Position numbers and translations under genes: made by a program
Shown: positions 17,199 to 26,570 of the stretch, in pieces
Position numbering within the stretch: position 1 is the first letter of the stretch
How the letters are laid out: each line of letters opens with the position of its first letter
Assembly (NCBI GenBank): GCA_963720375.1
Contig: CAVRFM010000015.1
Location: forward strand, 1-64,000
Reading direction: 5' to 3'
Length of the DNA: 64,000 nt
DNA from: JAPLHP01 sp963720375
Lineage (GTDB): Bacteria; Chloroflexota; Dehalococcoidia; UBA2247; RBG-13-53-26
Notes under the pieces: model-generated
The model's input: only the letters and a program-made list of their open reading frames with translations
What the model was told of the DNA's origin: nothing
Databases searched by the model: none

Positions 17199-18178
17199 CC
17201 ATTGTCTATAACGAGCCAAGCCTCAGCCGCTACGGGAACATGGGTGAGGAAAAGGCAGTCGTTGGCGTCCTCGATGCAGTGAAGGCAGTGCACCGGGCCC
17301 TCGTCGAGTTAGGCTACGCGGTAATGCGGGTACCTTTGCAGCCACCCCTCGAGAACGCCGCCAAGAGCCTGCAGAATATAGATGCAGAGCTGCTATTTAA
17401 TCTTTTCGAAGGCTTTGATGGTTGCCCGGAAACGGAAGCTATTATAACCAATATGCTGTCCGAGGTTGGCTTGCCTTATACAGGCTGCTCAAGCACAGCC
17501 ATAGCCTTGGCCCTCGACAAGGCAAAGGCCAAGGCTATTATGGAAGCCTCCGGAATAAGCACACCCAGATACCAAGTAGTAAGCCCGGAAACCCTCTCCG
17601 AATTCCACTTGAGCTACCCCTGCATTATAAAACCATGCGGAGAAGATGCCAGCCACGGCCTGTCCCAGGATAGCGTAGTACACGACTACGACTCGCTGCA
17701 GAAACAAGTGACCCGCGTGAGCCAGCTTTTCGGAGGAAGGGCGCTGGTGGAGGAGTTCATCGAAGGCCGCGAGTTCAACGCCACCGTCTTGAGCAATGGA
17801 GAGGCAGCTGTTCTGCCCATTTCAGAGATAGTCTATTCACTGCCACCTTCAATGCCTCGTGTTCTTACTTTTGCCGCCAAGTGGGAACTGGATAGCGTCT
17901 ATTTCCAGCACACGAAGCCTGTCTGCCCAGCCCAAATAGGGGCCGGAGAGCAGGCGCAAATAATCGAGACCGCCCTGGCTGCCTTCAGGCTACTGATCGG
18001 CCACGGGTACGCCAGGGTAGACATGCGGATGGACGCCAAGGATAAAGTCAACGTCCTGGAAGTAAATCCCAACCCTGATATATCTCCCGGCACTGGCGCA
18101 GCTCGCCAGGCCAAGGCCGCTTCGATGACCTACAGCCAGTTTATTGAGAAAATCATAACGCTCACCATTCAGAAGTAA
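17183..18178 (+). CDS. D-Ala-D-Ala ligase-like ATP-grasp enzyme (second of pair)
   Basis: A second, divergent ATP-grasp ligase (331 residues) with CIIKPCGEDASHGL, VEEFIEGREFNATV and RVDMRM/LEVNPNPDISP as ATP and metal sites. Like its neighbour it replaces the Ddl HGxxGEDG segment, here with FEGFDGCPETEA. GTG 17183 is chosen because GGGAGG lies about 8 bases upstream; the longer TTG frame at 17123 would overlap the previous gene by 76 bases. The coding overlaps on both sides (16 bases upstream, TAATG downstream) show tight translational coupling. Two ligases in a row suggest two successive amide bonds or a heteromeric ligase. Confidence 0.8.
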   Translation: MRRKVAIVYNEPSLSRYGNMGEEKAVVGVLDAVKAVHRALVELGYAVMRVPLQPPLENAAKSLQNIDAELLFNLFEGFDGCPETEAIITNMLSEVGLPYTGCSSTAIALALDKAKAKAIMEASGISTPRYQVVSPETLSEFHLSYPCIIKPCGEDASHGLSQDSVVHDYDSLQKQVTRVSQLFGGRALVEEFIEGREFNATVLSNGEAAVLPISEIVYSLPPSMPRVLTFAAKWELDSVYFQHTKPVCPAQIGAGEQAQIIETALAAFRLLIGHGYARVDMRMDAKDKVNVLEVNPNPDISPGTGAARQAKAASMTYSQFIEKIITLTIQK

Positions 18179-18663
18179 TGGCTATGAGACCCATGATCAG
18201 GCCGATGACCAATGAGGACAAACCGGCAATAATGCAGATCCTGCGGGCTATACCTGAATTCACCCCTGAGGAAGTAATCGTGGCCGAGGAAGTCATCGAC
18301 TGCTATTTGCAGGATCTGTCCGGCTCGGGCTACCACGCCTTTGTAGCTGAGATCAGTTCATCAGTGGCAGGATACATCTGTTACGGCCCAACACCATTGA
18401 CCAAAGGAACCTGGGATATTTACTGGGTGGCAGTAGATATTAAGAGGCAGGGACATGGTTTGGGGCATGCTCTGATGGCATTCGCCGAGGGCAAGATCGG
18501 GGAGAATCAAGGCAGATTGATCATTGTTGAGACATCCGGTAAACCGGAATATGAGAAAACCAGAGGTTTCTATTCTTCACTGAACTACAAGCTGGTCGGC
18601 CAGATCGCCGACTTCTACGCGCCTGGGGATGACAAACTATTCCTCGAGAAACGGCTGGCCTAA
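18178..18663 (+). CDS. GNAT-family N-acetyltransferase
   Basis: The 161-residue protein has the acetyl-CoA motif A region WVAVDIKRQGHGLGHALM, with the RxxGxG pyrophosphate loop, and the C-terminal family strand FYSSLNYKLVGQ. The start codon overlaps the stop of the preceding ligase (TAATG). It ends the aminomutase operon. It is much shorter than AblB, the beta-lysine acetyltransferase of methanogens (about 270 residues), so it is not an obvious AblB, but acetylating an amine of a beta-lysine product is a reasonable guess. A weak CAGGG/CCCTG hairpin follows without a U tract. Confidence 0.82.
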   Translation: MAMRPMIRPMTNEDKPAIMQILRAIPEFTPEEVIVAEEVIDCYLQDLSGSGYHAFVAEISSSVAGYICYGPTPLTKGTWDIYWVAVDIKRQGHGLGHALMAFAEGKIGENQGRLIIVETSGKPEYEKTRGFYSSLNYKLVGQIADFYAPGDDKLFLEKRLA

Positions 18664-18732
18664 CAGGGACTAGGCCCTGATTCAATGTCCCCACCTCCAC
18701 CCCCAGATTATTCACCAATCACGATGACTACT

Positions 18733-18760
18733 TTGCACCCCACTGGACTCATGCTATAAT
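18733..18760 (+). promoter_or_regulatory. Promoter of the rpsO-pnp operon
   Basis: TTGCAC at 18733-18738, then 16 bases, then TATAAT at 18755-18760 preceded by TGC, an extended -10. This separates the ribosomal/lysine cluster from the aminomutase operon. Transcription would start around 18767, only about 25 bases before rpsO. Confidence 0.75.
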
Positions 18761-18791
18761 GTAGCCGATTAAATGAATAATGGAGTATGAG

Positions 18792-19055
18792 GTGGAGAAG
18801 GAGAAAAAGAGCGCCATTATAGAGCAATTCAGGTCCGGCGAGAAGGACACTGGCTCGACAGAGGTTCAGGTAGCCTTGCTCACAGAAAGGATAAACGGGC
18901 TAACTGAGCACATGAAAATACACCGCCACGATCACCACTCTCAACGGGGGCTGCTTATGTTAGTAGGGCAACGGAGGAGTCTGCTGGCCCATCTGAAAAG
19001 AGAAGACGTGGCACGATATCAGGCGCTTATAACCAAGCTTGGCCTGCGGAGATAG
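18792..19055 (+). CDS. rpsO: 30S ribosomal protein uS15
   Basis: The 87-residue protein matches uS15 throughout: DTGSTEVQVALLTERI, HDHHSQRGLLMLVGQRRSLL and the ending LITKLGLRR. It binds 16S rRNA helices 20-22 in the central domain of the small subunit. I chose GTG 18792 over ATG 18780, because GGAG lies 6 bases before it and the distance from start to DTGS then equals that of E. coli S15; the ATG has no ribosome site. The rpsO-pnp order is widespread in bacteria. Confidence 0.95.
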   Translation: MEKEKKSAIIEQFRSGEKDTGSTEVQVALLTERINGLTEHMKIHRHDHHSQRGLLMLVGQRRSLLAHLKREDVARYQALITKLGLRR

Positions 19056-19115
19056 CCTTTTTCTGGCAATCCCCCCACAAGTGCTTCCACTGGTAGTCCC
19101 GTTAGGAGGTTTGTA

Positions 19116-21356
19116 TTGGCTAATATGTTACATAAGGTTGAAAGAGGGTTCGGGGGAAGGCTACTAACTCTGAAAACAGGAGACTTGGCTATGCAAGCCA
19201 GTGCTGTTACCGTTAGTTACGGTGATACAGTGGTGTTGGTCACAGCCTGTATGGATAAAGAGCCCAGAGAGTCAATTGATTTCCTTCCATTAACCATAGA
19301 CTATGAGGAGAGGCTCTATGCCGCTGGCAAAATTCCAGGAAGCTTCTTCAGAAGAGAAGGACGTCCGGGTCAACAGGCAACCCTGGCCAGTCGCCTCGCT
19401 GACCGCCCTCTGCGCCCTCTCTTTCCCAAAGGCTTACGTCATGAGGTACAGATCATCGTTACCGTTCTCTCAGCAGACCAGGAGAACTCGCCCGACATAT
19501 TGGGCCTTATCGGTGCCTCCACTGCGCTTTCCATATCTGAAATCCCCTTCGAAGGGCCAGTGGGAGCCGTCCGTGTGGGCTTTATCAATGGGGAATTCCT
19601 GATTAACCCCACCTTCAGTCAACTTCAAGAGAGTCTTATCGACCTCGTTGTTGTCAGTACCAAAGAGAAAATAGCCATGGTGGAGGCAGGGGCTAAAGAG
19701 GCTTCTGAGAAGCTTATCATGGAGGGAATTAAGTTTGGTCAGCGAATTAACCAGGAGGTCATCGCACTGCAGGAACAACTAGTCGGCATGTGCGGCAAGA
19801 CCAAAGCAAGATTCGAGGCACATGCAGTTGACCCTGAGTTGGAGTCAGCCGTCTCATCTGCTCTTGGTGATAAGGTCTCCCAGCTGTTTGGCCAGGGGAA
19901 AATAGAGCGAGATCAGGCGATATCAGCTTTGAAGGAAGAATTGCTGGAGAAGCTGGGGGAGAAGTATCCCCGTCAGGAAATACTCCCTTTGTTCGAAGCG
20001 AGACTGAAGGCAGCATTGAGAACCCGCATCTTGGAGAAGGGCGCCCGTCCTGATGGACGCCACGTGACAGAGATACGTCCTATAGAGTGTGCCGTGGGGC
20101 TCCTTCCCCGCACCCATGGCTCAGGCTTGTTCACCCGAGGCCTGACTCAAGTCCTGAATATCGCTACCCTTGGTTCAGCACGGGAAGAACAGAGGTTGGA
20201 TGGCCTTACGTTGGAAGAGAGCAAGCGTTTCATGCATCACTATAACTTCCCTCCATACTCCACTGGGGAGGTGAAACGTATTGGCACCCCAGGACGTCGT
20301 GAGGTTGGGCATGGCGCTCTGGTGGAAAAGGCTCTTATTCCTGTGCTTCCATCCGAGAATGACTTCCCCTATACTATTCGACTGGTCTCCGAAGTTCTCA
20401 GTTCCAACGGGAGTACCTCTATGGCTTCTGTCTGCGCCAGTACGCTGTCTCTAATGGACGCTGGTATCCCCATCAAGGCTCCAGTGTCTGGAATAGCCAT
20501 GGGCCTTGTCACTGGTGAAAACGGTGAATTCGCTGTTCTCACCGACCTCGAGGGCATGGAGGATGCCTATGGCGACATGGATTTCAAGGTGGCGGGCACC
20601 GCAGCCGGAATAACAGCGTTGCAACTGGACACCAAACTCAAAGGCCTGAGCCCTGAGATCTTGGAGAAAGCCTTGGACGACGCTCACCAGGCTCGCCTGT
20701 TCATCCTTACCACAATACAGAAAACCATCGCCACCAGCCGGCCTGAGTTGAGCAAATATGCACCCCGAATGATCAAGCTGAACATCGACCCCAGCAAGAT
20801 CGGGAGCGTCATTGGCCCCGGTGGTAAAACAATAAGGTCGATCATCGAACAAACAAAGACAACCATAGATATTGAGGATGATGGGACTGTGCTTATCGGT
20901 TCAGTCGATCCAGAGGCAGCCCAGAAAGCCATCGCCATCGTCCAAAACCTGACGAGAGATATCGAGGTTAACGCTGTCTACACTGGAAAGGTGACCCGTA
21001 TATTCGGCTTTGGAGCTTTGGTGGAAATCCTCCCCGGGAAGGAGGGCCTGGTTCACATAAGCGAACTCGCCGATTACCGCGTACCCAGCGTGGAAGAGGT
21101 GGTCAAACTAGGTGACGAGATCATGGTTAAGGTGACTGAAATTGACCGCCAGGGGAAAATTAGCCTTTCACGACGCGCCGTATTCCAGGAACAATCCCAA
21201 GCAGGCAACGAGCCAAAGCAAGGCGAGGGTGGCCCGCCAACCCGAGGCCATACTCCCAGAAGACCTCCCGATGGTCAACGCACCGAAAGGAAGCCCACCG
21301 AAGGCCCTCGCTACCATCGCCCTAGAGGTGATTCTCCCCAGAACAAGAATGACTAG
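19116..21356 (+). CDS. pnp: Polyribonucleotide nucleotidyltransferase (PNPase)
   Basis: A phosphorolytic 3'-to-5' exoribonuclease of 746 residues, with two RNase PH domains (about 1-220 and 300-540; GSFFRREGRPG and FMHHYNFPPYSTGE are typical), a KH domain (GSVIGPGGKTI) and an S1 domain (about 625-690). The C-terminus has a basic, Pro/Arg-rich disordered tail of about 45 residues after S1, which may add RNA affinity. TTG 19116 is preceded by AGGAGG with 6-base spacing. It follows rpsO by 60 bases; the dapB start is 13 bases after its stop. Confidence 0.97.
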   Translation: MANMLHKVERGFGGRLLTLKTGDLAMQASAVTVSYGDTVVLVTACMDKEPRESIDFLPLTIDYEERLYAAGKIPGSFFRREGRPGQQATLASRLADRPLRPLFPKGLRHEVQIIVTVLSADQENSPDILGLIGASTALSISEIPFEGPVGAVRVGFINGEFLINPTFSQLQESLIDLVVVSTKEKIAMVEAGAKEASEKLIMEGIKFGQRINQEVIALQEQLVGMCGKTKARFEAHAVDPELESAVSSALGDKVSQLFGQGKIERDQAISALKEELLEKLGEKYPRQEILPLFEARLKAALRTRILEKGARPDGRHVTEIRPIECAVGLLPRTHGSGLFTRGLTQVLNIATLGSAREEQRLDGLTLEESKRFMHHYNFPPYSTGEVKRIGTPGRREVGHGALVEKALIPVLPSENDFPYTIRLVSEVLSSNGSTSMASVCASTLSLMDAGIPIKAPVSGIAMGLVTGENGEFAVLTDLEGMEDAYGDMDFKVAGTAAGITALQLDTKLKGLSPEILEKALDDAHQARLFILTTIQKTIATSRPELSKYAPRMIKLNIDPSKIGSVIGPGGKTIRSIIEQTKTTIDIEDDGTVLIGSVDPEAAQKAIAIVQNLTRDIEVNAVYTGKVTRIFGFGALVEILPGKEGLVHISELADYRVPSVEEVVKLGDEIMVKVTEIDRQGKISLSRRAVFQEQSQAGNEPKQGEGGPPTRGHTPRRPPDGQRTERKPTEGPRYHRPRGDSPQNKND

Positions 21357-21369
21357 GGAGCAAAGCAGA

Positions 21370-22164
21370 ATGCCAATCAGAGTAGTAGTCCAAGGTGCCT
21401 TGGGGAGGGTGGGGCAGGAGGCAATAAATGCTGCCTGCAAGGATCCTCACCTGCAGCCAGTGGGAGCGGTGGATGCGAAGGCTGATGAAAAAAGCCTCCT
21501 TTTGCCTAACAGAGCCGGCTCTATCCCCCTCTCCTCAAACCTGGAGACCATTTTGACGCAAACACAGCCCCAGGTTCTCGTAGATTTCAGTGTGGCCGAG
21601 GCTACCATGAATGCAGTGAGGCTGGCCACAAAACGGAAGGTCAGCTTGGTGATTGGCACTACCGGTCTCTCCGCAGATGCATTGGGCGAGATCGATCGGC
21701 TAGCCAAGGCTAATGACGTAGGTGCCATAGTAGCCCCCAACTTCGCTCTAGGGGCTGTAGTGATGACCCATTTGGCCAAGATAGCGGCAAAATACTTCGA
21801 CTACGCTGAAATCATAGAATTGCACCATGAGCAGAAACTTGATGCTCCTTCAGGAACGGCTCTCTCTACTGCCAGAGCAATTGCAGAGGCAAGAGGAAAA
21901 CCTTTCCTCTATTCAAGAACGCAAAAGGAGACTCTCAGTGGAACCAGAGGAGGGGAATTTCAGGGTATTGCTATCCACAGCGTGCGTTTGCCAGGACTGA
22001 TGGCCCACCAGGAGGTAATATTCGGAATATCAGGGCAGACACTTACCATTCGCCACGACACCATCAACAGGGAATGTTATATGCCGGGTGTAGTCCTGGC
22101 CATAAAGAAGGTGGTCGAACTGAAAGGACTAACTTATGGCCTGGACGCATTATTAGGTTTGTAG
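21370..22164 (+). CDS. dapB: 4-hydroxy-tetrahydrodipicolinate reductase
   Basis: DapB reduces hydroxytetrahydrodipicolinate with NAD(P)H in the diaminopimelate/lysine pathway. The 264-residue protein has the nucleotide loop VQGALGRVGQ near the start, and the catalytic/substrate region ELHHEQKLDAPSGTA with its HH...K and SGT motif. A longer frame upstream (from 21142) lies inside pnp and is not real; ATG 21370 has GGGAG 9 bases before it. It forms a cluster with asd and dapA, so three of the steps from aspartate are here. Confidence 0.96.
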   Translation: MPIRVVVQGALGRVGQEAINAACKDPHLQPVGAVDAKADEKSLLLPNRAGSIPLSSNLETILTQTQPQVLVDFSVAEATMNAVRLATKRKVSLVIGTTGLSADALGEIDRLAKANDVGAIVAPNFALGAVVMTHLAKIAAKYFDYAEIIELHHEQKLDAPSGTALSTARAIAEARGKPFLYSRTQKETLSGTRGGEFQGIAIHSVRLPGLMAHQEVIFGISGQTLTIRHDTINRECYMPGVVLAIKKVVELKGLTYGLDALLGL

Positions 22165-22180
22165 AAGACCAGAAGGAATA

Positions 22181-23182
22181 ATGAAAAAATCGAATGTTGC
22201 TATCGTTGGTGCCACCGGAATGGTGGGGCAAGAGTTCATCAAGATATTGGAGCAGCGTCGCTTCCCTATGACCTCTGTACAGCTTTACGCCTCCGACCGC
22301 TCGCACGGGAGAAAGATGAAGGTCCACGGCGAGGAGCTAGAGGTCAAAGAGACAACTGCAAAATCCTTCGATGGTATTGATATTGCCCTTTTCTCTGCCG
22401 GCGCTGATATCAGCCGCCAGTTCTCCCCTATTGCTGCGCAGGCTGGAGCAACTGTAATCGACAATAGTGCTGCTTTCAGAATGGAGCCAGACGTGCCTCT
22501 TGTGGTACCCGAGGTGAACCCCGAGGATATAAAGATGCATCATGGTATCATCGCCAACCCCAACTGCTCCACCATCCAGATGGTGGTTGTCCTGTACCCA
22601 TTACATAAGGTCAACCCCATCAAGCGGATCACTGTGGCTACTTACCAGTCTGTCTCGGGAACCGGTTTAGCCGCTATAGAGGAGTTGACCACCCAGTCCA
22701 GGCTTGCACTTGAAGGACAGAAGACCAAACCTCAAGTGTATCCGTACCAGATTGCCTTTAATGTCTTGCCGGAAATTGACGTTTTCCTCCAGAATGGCTA
22801 CACAAAAGAGGAATGGAAAATGGTTGAGGAAACGCACAAGATTATGCATGCGCCGGATATTGCCATATCGGCTACCTGCGCGCGGGTACCGGTAAGGATT
22901 GGACATAGCGAAGCTGTTCAGGTAGAATTCAGTCACCCTATGTCTCCCGAGGAAGCAAAACGCATCCTATCCAAATCCCCCGGAGTAAAGTTGATGGATG
23001 ACCCTGCTGCTAGGCTCTATCCTTATCCATTGATGGTAGCCGGACAGGACGATGTGTATGTGGGCCGGATTCGGAAGGATGCCTCTCATCCCAATGGGTT
23101 GGTCCTCTGGATCGTGGGTGATAACCTGCGCAAAGGGGCTGCCCTTAACGCAGTTCAGATAGCTGAGAGGCTCGTTCATTAA
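22181..23182 (+). CDS. asd: Aspartate-semialdehyde dehydrogenase
   Basis: The enzyme reduces aspartyl phosphate to aspartate semialdehyde with NADPH, the branch point for lysine, threonine and methionine. The 333-residue protein has GATGMVGQEF (10-19) for NADP, catalytic C129 in NPNCSTIQM and the ARVPVRIGHSEAV substrate region. It starts 16 bases after the dapB stop with GAAGGAAT upstream, so it is in the same operon. Confidence 0.97.
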   Translation: MKKSNVAIVGATGMVGQEFIKILEQRRFPMTSVQLYASDRSHGRKMKVHGEELEVKETTAKSFDGIDIALFSAGADISRQFSPIAAQAGATVIDNSAAFRMEPDVPLVVPEVNPEDIKMHHGIIANPNCSTIQMVVVLYPLHKVNPIKRITVATYQSVSGTGLAAIEELTTQSRLALEGQKTKPQVYPYQIAFNVLPEIDVFLQNGYTKEEWKMVEETHKIMHAPDIAISATCARVPVRIGHSEAVQVEFSHPMSPEEAKRILSKSPGVKLMDDPAARLYPYPLMVAGQDDVYVGRIRKDASHPNGLVLWIVGDNLRKGAALNAVQIAERLVH

Positions 23183-23228
23183 GACTGAATAGGCTTGGTT
23201 TAGATTTCGAACCTTGCTAACGTTTTAG

Positions 23229-23248
23229 AGATTGCCACCTGGCAATCT
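23229..23248 (+). promoter_or_regulatory. Inverted repeat between asd and dapA
   Basis: AGATTGCC (23229-23236) and GGCAATCT (23241-23248) form a perfect 8-base-pair stem with a 4-base ACCT loop in the 169-base gap. There is no U tract directly after it. It could be an mRNA processing or weak termination hairpin. I could not find lysine-riboswitch core motifs here. Confidence 0.4.
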
Positions 23249-23351
23249 GCCTGGTCAGACTGACTCGATTTATCCGGCGGGAAAACGTGGGGGGCCTTAT
23301 ACGGGTGCTGTAGCACAGCATAATCTATAAAAATATCCTAAGGAGCCAACT

Positions 23352-24248
23352 ATGATCAATTTAGGTCGCCTTCTGACAGCCATGGTAACCCCATTTGATG
23401 AAAAGGGAGAGCTAGACTATCCACAGGCAAAAAGGTTGGCCCAGGCCTTGCTCAAGTCTGGTAGCCAAGGATTGATAGTCTCAGGGACCACCGGCGAGTC
23501 TCCTACCCTGACCAAGGAAGAAAAGTTACGCCTATTTGCTGAAGTAAGGTCAGTTGCAAAACAAGGTGTAGTGGCCAACACCGGCAACTACAGCACCAGA
23601 GAGAGTATCGAGTTGACAAGAGAAGCCGAGCGGGTCGGAGTTGATGCAATACTACTGGTTGTTCCCTACTACAACAAGCCAACTCAGGACGGTCTGTTCC
23701 AGCACTTCAAAAGTATTGCTCAAAGTACGAGTTTGCCCTGCATCATATACAATGTGCCCAGCAGGACTGTTACCAACATCTCGGCCGACACGGTTATCCG
23801 TTTGTCTCAGATCGACAACATTGTAGGGGTAAAGGAGGCCAGCGGTAACCTAGAGCAGATCGCCAGGATCGTGCAAGGTGCCAAAAGTGATTTCCTAGTC
23901 TACAGTGGCAACGATAGCGATACCCTGCCCATTCTAGCCTTGGGAGGCTACGGGGTCATCAGTGTCGCCTCTCACTTGGTAGGCAATCAAATCAGGGAAA
24001 TGATGGATAAATTCCTCGGCGGCAAAACAGAAGAGGCCGCCCAGATTCACCGGAACCTGCTGCCTCTGGTGAATGCTCTGTTTATTGTCTCTAACCCCAT
24101 ACCAGTCAAGCACGCCCTTAACCATATAGGCTTCAATGTAGGCAAACTACGCCTCCCTCTCACGGAGCCAGATGACAAAACCAAAGCTGCAATCGAGTCC
24201 GCCTTAAAGGGCTACCGCATTGACCTGCCTGTCAAAGCGCCGAAATGA
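23352..24248 (+). CDS. dapA: 4-hydroxy-tetrahydrodipicolinate synthase
   Basis: DapA condenses pyruvate with aspartate semialdehyde. The 298-residue TIM-barrel protein has GTTGES (45-50), Y133, and Schiff-base lysine K161 in VGVKEASG. An AAGGAG ribosome site sits 7 bases before ATG 23352. It follows asd after a 169-base gap, so it may have its own promoter as well. The order dapB-asd-dapA supplies diaminopimelate/lysine, the substrate of the aminomutase encoded 8 kb upstream. Confidence 0.97.
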   Translation: MINLGRLLTAMVTPFDEKGELDYPQAKRLAQALLKSGSQGLIVSGTTGESPTLTKEEKLRLFAEVRSVAKQGVVANTGNYSTRESIELTREAERVGVDAILLVVPYYNKPTQDGLFQHFKSIAQSTSLPCIIYNVPSRTVTNISADTVIRLSQIDNIVGVKEASGNLEQIARIVQGAKSDFLVYSGNDSDTLPILALGGYGVISVASHLVGNQIREMMDKFLGGKTEEAAQIHRNLLPLVNALFIVSNPIPVKHALNHIGFNVGKLRLPLTEPDDKTKAAIESALKGYRIDLPVKAPK

Positions 24249-24269
24249 AATTGAGGAGGATCCGCTCTA

Positions 24270-26540
24270 ATGAAGAAACCCTTAAAGGTAATCGCCTGGT
24301 TTGAGGAGATTGGTAAAGCAGACATTCCCATCGCCGGTGGCAAAGGAGCCAATCTTGGAGAATTAACCAGGGCCCGGGTCCCTGTCCCCCCCGGCTTCAT
24401 TGTCACCGCTGATGCCTACTCCCATTTCATCAATGAAGCCCGTCTCACCCAGAGAATCAGCAGCTATCTCAAGGCCCTGGATCCCAAAGACAGCGACATG
24501 CTCCAGGAGACCGCCTTCCGGATCAAGCAGATGATCAGCCAAGCACCTATGCCTCCCAGCATGGCTGATGAGATAAAACAGGCCTATCGGAGAATGCACC
24601 AGGGAATGGTAGCAGTAAGATCCTCCGCTACTGCTGAAGACCTGCCGGAGGCCTCCTTCGCCGGGCAGCAGAGCACTTTTCTCAACGTGCAGGGTGAATC
24701 CAACGTCGTTACCGCCGTGCAAAATTGCTGGGCCTCCCTCTTCGAAGCCCGGGCCATTTTCTATCGAAATGAACAGCATTTTGATCATTTCAAGGTCGGC
24801 ATTGCCGTGGTAGTGCAGAGAATGGTGCAATCAGAAGTGTCGGGTGTTGCCTTCACAGCAGAGCCTCTGAGCAGTGATGAGAAGAAGATCGTTATCGAAG
24901 CCGTCTACGGACTGGGAGAAGCGGTGGTTTCAGGTGAGCTGACACCTGATATGTATCTACTGGACAAGGATCCGCTGCGGCTTCTGGAGAAAAAGATCGC
25001 TGTGCAGGACTGGCAACTGATAAGAAACCCGAACGCCAAAGATCGACAACGAAAGAACACCAAGGTACCAATTGCTGCCGCTGATCAGGCTCATCAGAAA
25101 CTTCCAGATAAAGATGTTTTAGCCTTGGCCAAAGTCGCAAAGATGATAGAGGCCTTGTACAAATGCCCCCAGGACATTGAATGGGCCAAGGAGCATGGCA
25201 AGATCTACATCGTCCAAGCTCGCCCGATAACTACTTTGAAAGCCAAGGAAGGGCCAACCGAAGAAATCAAAGGTGTCGAGATTCTGAGCGGGATACCAGC
25301 CAGCCCCGGCATGGCCGCTGGCCGAACTGAGATCATTCTTCATCCCTCTGAAATAGTCAAGCTGAAGGAAGGCGAGGTCCTCATAGCTGAGATGACCACG
25401 CCTGACTTCGTGCCAGCTATGAAGCGAGCTGCGGCTATCATTACTGACCGCGGCGGCAGAACATGCCATGCTGCCATAGTAAGCAGAGAGCTGGGGGTAC
25501 CTTGCGTAGTAGGTACCGGCACTGCCACCAAGTTACTGAAAGAGAAACAAATGGTTACCGTAGATGGTTACCAGGGGAAAATCTATAAAGGCAAGGTGAT
25601 CAGTAACAGAAAAGTGGAGGCTCCCGCTGTGATAAGACAGCGGCTGAAGACAGCTACAAAGCTCTATGTCAACCTGGCAGACCCAGACCTGGCTGGTAAA
25701 GTAGCTGCCCGTGATGTGGATGGCGTAGGACTTCTACGAGCCGAGTTTATGATTGCTAACATTGGTGAGCACCCCCGCTACATGATAGAACAGAAGAGGG
25801 GCAACAAGTTTGCGGACAAACTCGCTCACGACGTTAATATCTTCGCCAAAGCCTTCAACCCGAGACCGGTGGTCTATCGAACCACTGATTTCAAGACCAA
25901 TGAATATCGCAACCTCAAGGGCGGGGATAAATATGAAGAGATGGAAGAGAACCCCATGCTCGGCTACCGAGGATGTTCCCGCTACGTCAAGGAACTCGAT
26001 ATCTTCAAACTGGAAATAGAGGCACTGAAAAAGGTGCGGGAGAGCTTCACCAACCTGTGGGTGATGATACCTTTTGTGCGCACTGTGAAAGAGCTGGCTG
26101 AAACCAGTGATATCCTAGAATCCCTGGGCTTGGTTCGCTCGAAGGATTTCAAGCTTTGGATGATGGTTGAGGTGCCCTCCAATATCATCCTGATGAACAA
26201 GTTTCTCGACGTCGGCATTGATGGCATCTCCATCGGCTCCAACGACCTGACCCAGCTCACCCTCGGCGTAGACCGGGACAGTCCTAAACTCGCTGAGATA
26301 TTTGACGAGCGGGATGAAGCTGTTCTCTGGTCTTTGGAGAAGGCGATCAGCACTACTAAGAAGAGAAGAGTCACTTCCTCCATCTGCGGGCAGGCGCCGT
26401 CCGTGTACCCCGAACTTACTACCAAGCTGGTAAAGTGGGGAATTACCTCTGTTTCAGTCAATCCTGACATGATTGAGCAAACCAGGGGCATAATAGCTAA
26501 GGCAGAGGACGAGCTGGGAATTCGACCCACCGATACTTAA
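24270..26540 (+). CDS. ppsA: Phosphoenolpyruvate synthase-like (pyruvate, water dikinase)
   Basis: The enzyme family converts pyruvate and ATP to PEP, AMP and phosphate. The 756-residue protein has the N-terminal ATP-grasp domain (GGKGANLGEL, VRSSATAEDLPEASFAGQQ), the phosphohistidine domain (GGRTCHAAIVSRELGVPCVVG) and the C-terminal TIM barrel ending in SICGQAP with the catalytic Cys. It is slightly shorter than E. coli PpsA (about 790). ATG 24270 follows GAGGAGG. It is 21 bases after dapA, thus probably co-transcribed. A role in gluconeogenesis or acetate assimilation is the usual inference. Confidence 0.92.
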   Translation: MKKPLKVIAWFEEIGKADIPIAGGKGANLGELTRARVPVPPGFIVTADAYSHFINEARLTQRISSYLKALDPKDSDMLQETAFRIKQMISQAPMPPSMADEIKQAYRRMHQGMVAVRSSATAEDLPEASFAGQQSTFLNVQGESNVVTAVQNCWASLFEARAIFYRNEQHFDHFKVGIAVVVQRMVQSEVSGVAFTAEPLSSDEKKIVIEAVYGLGEAVVSGELTPDMYLLDKDPLRLLEKKIAVQDWQLIRNPNAKDRQRKNTKVPIAAADQAHQKLPDKDVLALAKVAKMIEALYKCPQDIEWAKEHGKIYIVQARPITTLKAKEGPTEEIKGVEILSGIPASPGMAAGRTEIILHPSEIVKLKEGEVLIAEMTTPDFVPAMKRAAAIITDRGGRTCHAAIVSRELGVPCVVGTGTATKLLKEKQMVTVDGYQGKIYKGKVISNRKVEAPAVIRQRLKTATKLYVNLADPDLAGKVAARDVDGVGLLRAEFMIANIGEHPRYMIEQKRGNKFADKLAHDVNIFAKAFNPRPVVYRTTDFKTNEYRNLKGGDKYEEMEENPMLGYRGCSRYVKELDIFKLEIEALKKVRESFTNLWVMIPFVRTVKELAETSDILESLGLVRSKDFKLWMMVEVPSNIILMNKFLDVGIDGISIGSNDLTQLTLGVDRDSPKLAEIFDERDEAVLWSLEKAISTTKKRRVTSSICGQAPSVYPELTTKLVKWGITSVSVNPDMIEQTRGIIAKAEDELGIRPTDT

Positions 26541-26570
26541 CCCTAGAGTTGTCCCGGCAGATGGCAAGCA

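Noticed and set aside
16191..18178. Both ATP-grasp genes as ordinary ddl
   Set aside because: Both lack GGxSxE and HGxxGEDG motifs and are not near cell-wall genes; only the fold is shared.
23183..23351. Possible lysine riboswitch between asd and dapA
   Set aside because: The 169-base gap is long enough, and the pathway fits, but I cannot find the conserved core or the long-stem arrangement, only a single 8-base-pair hairpin.
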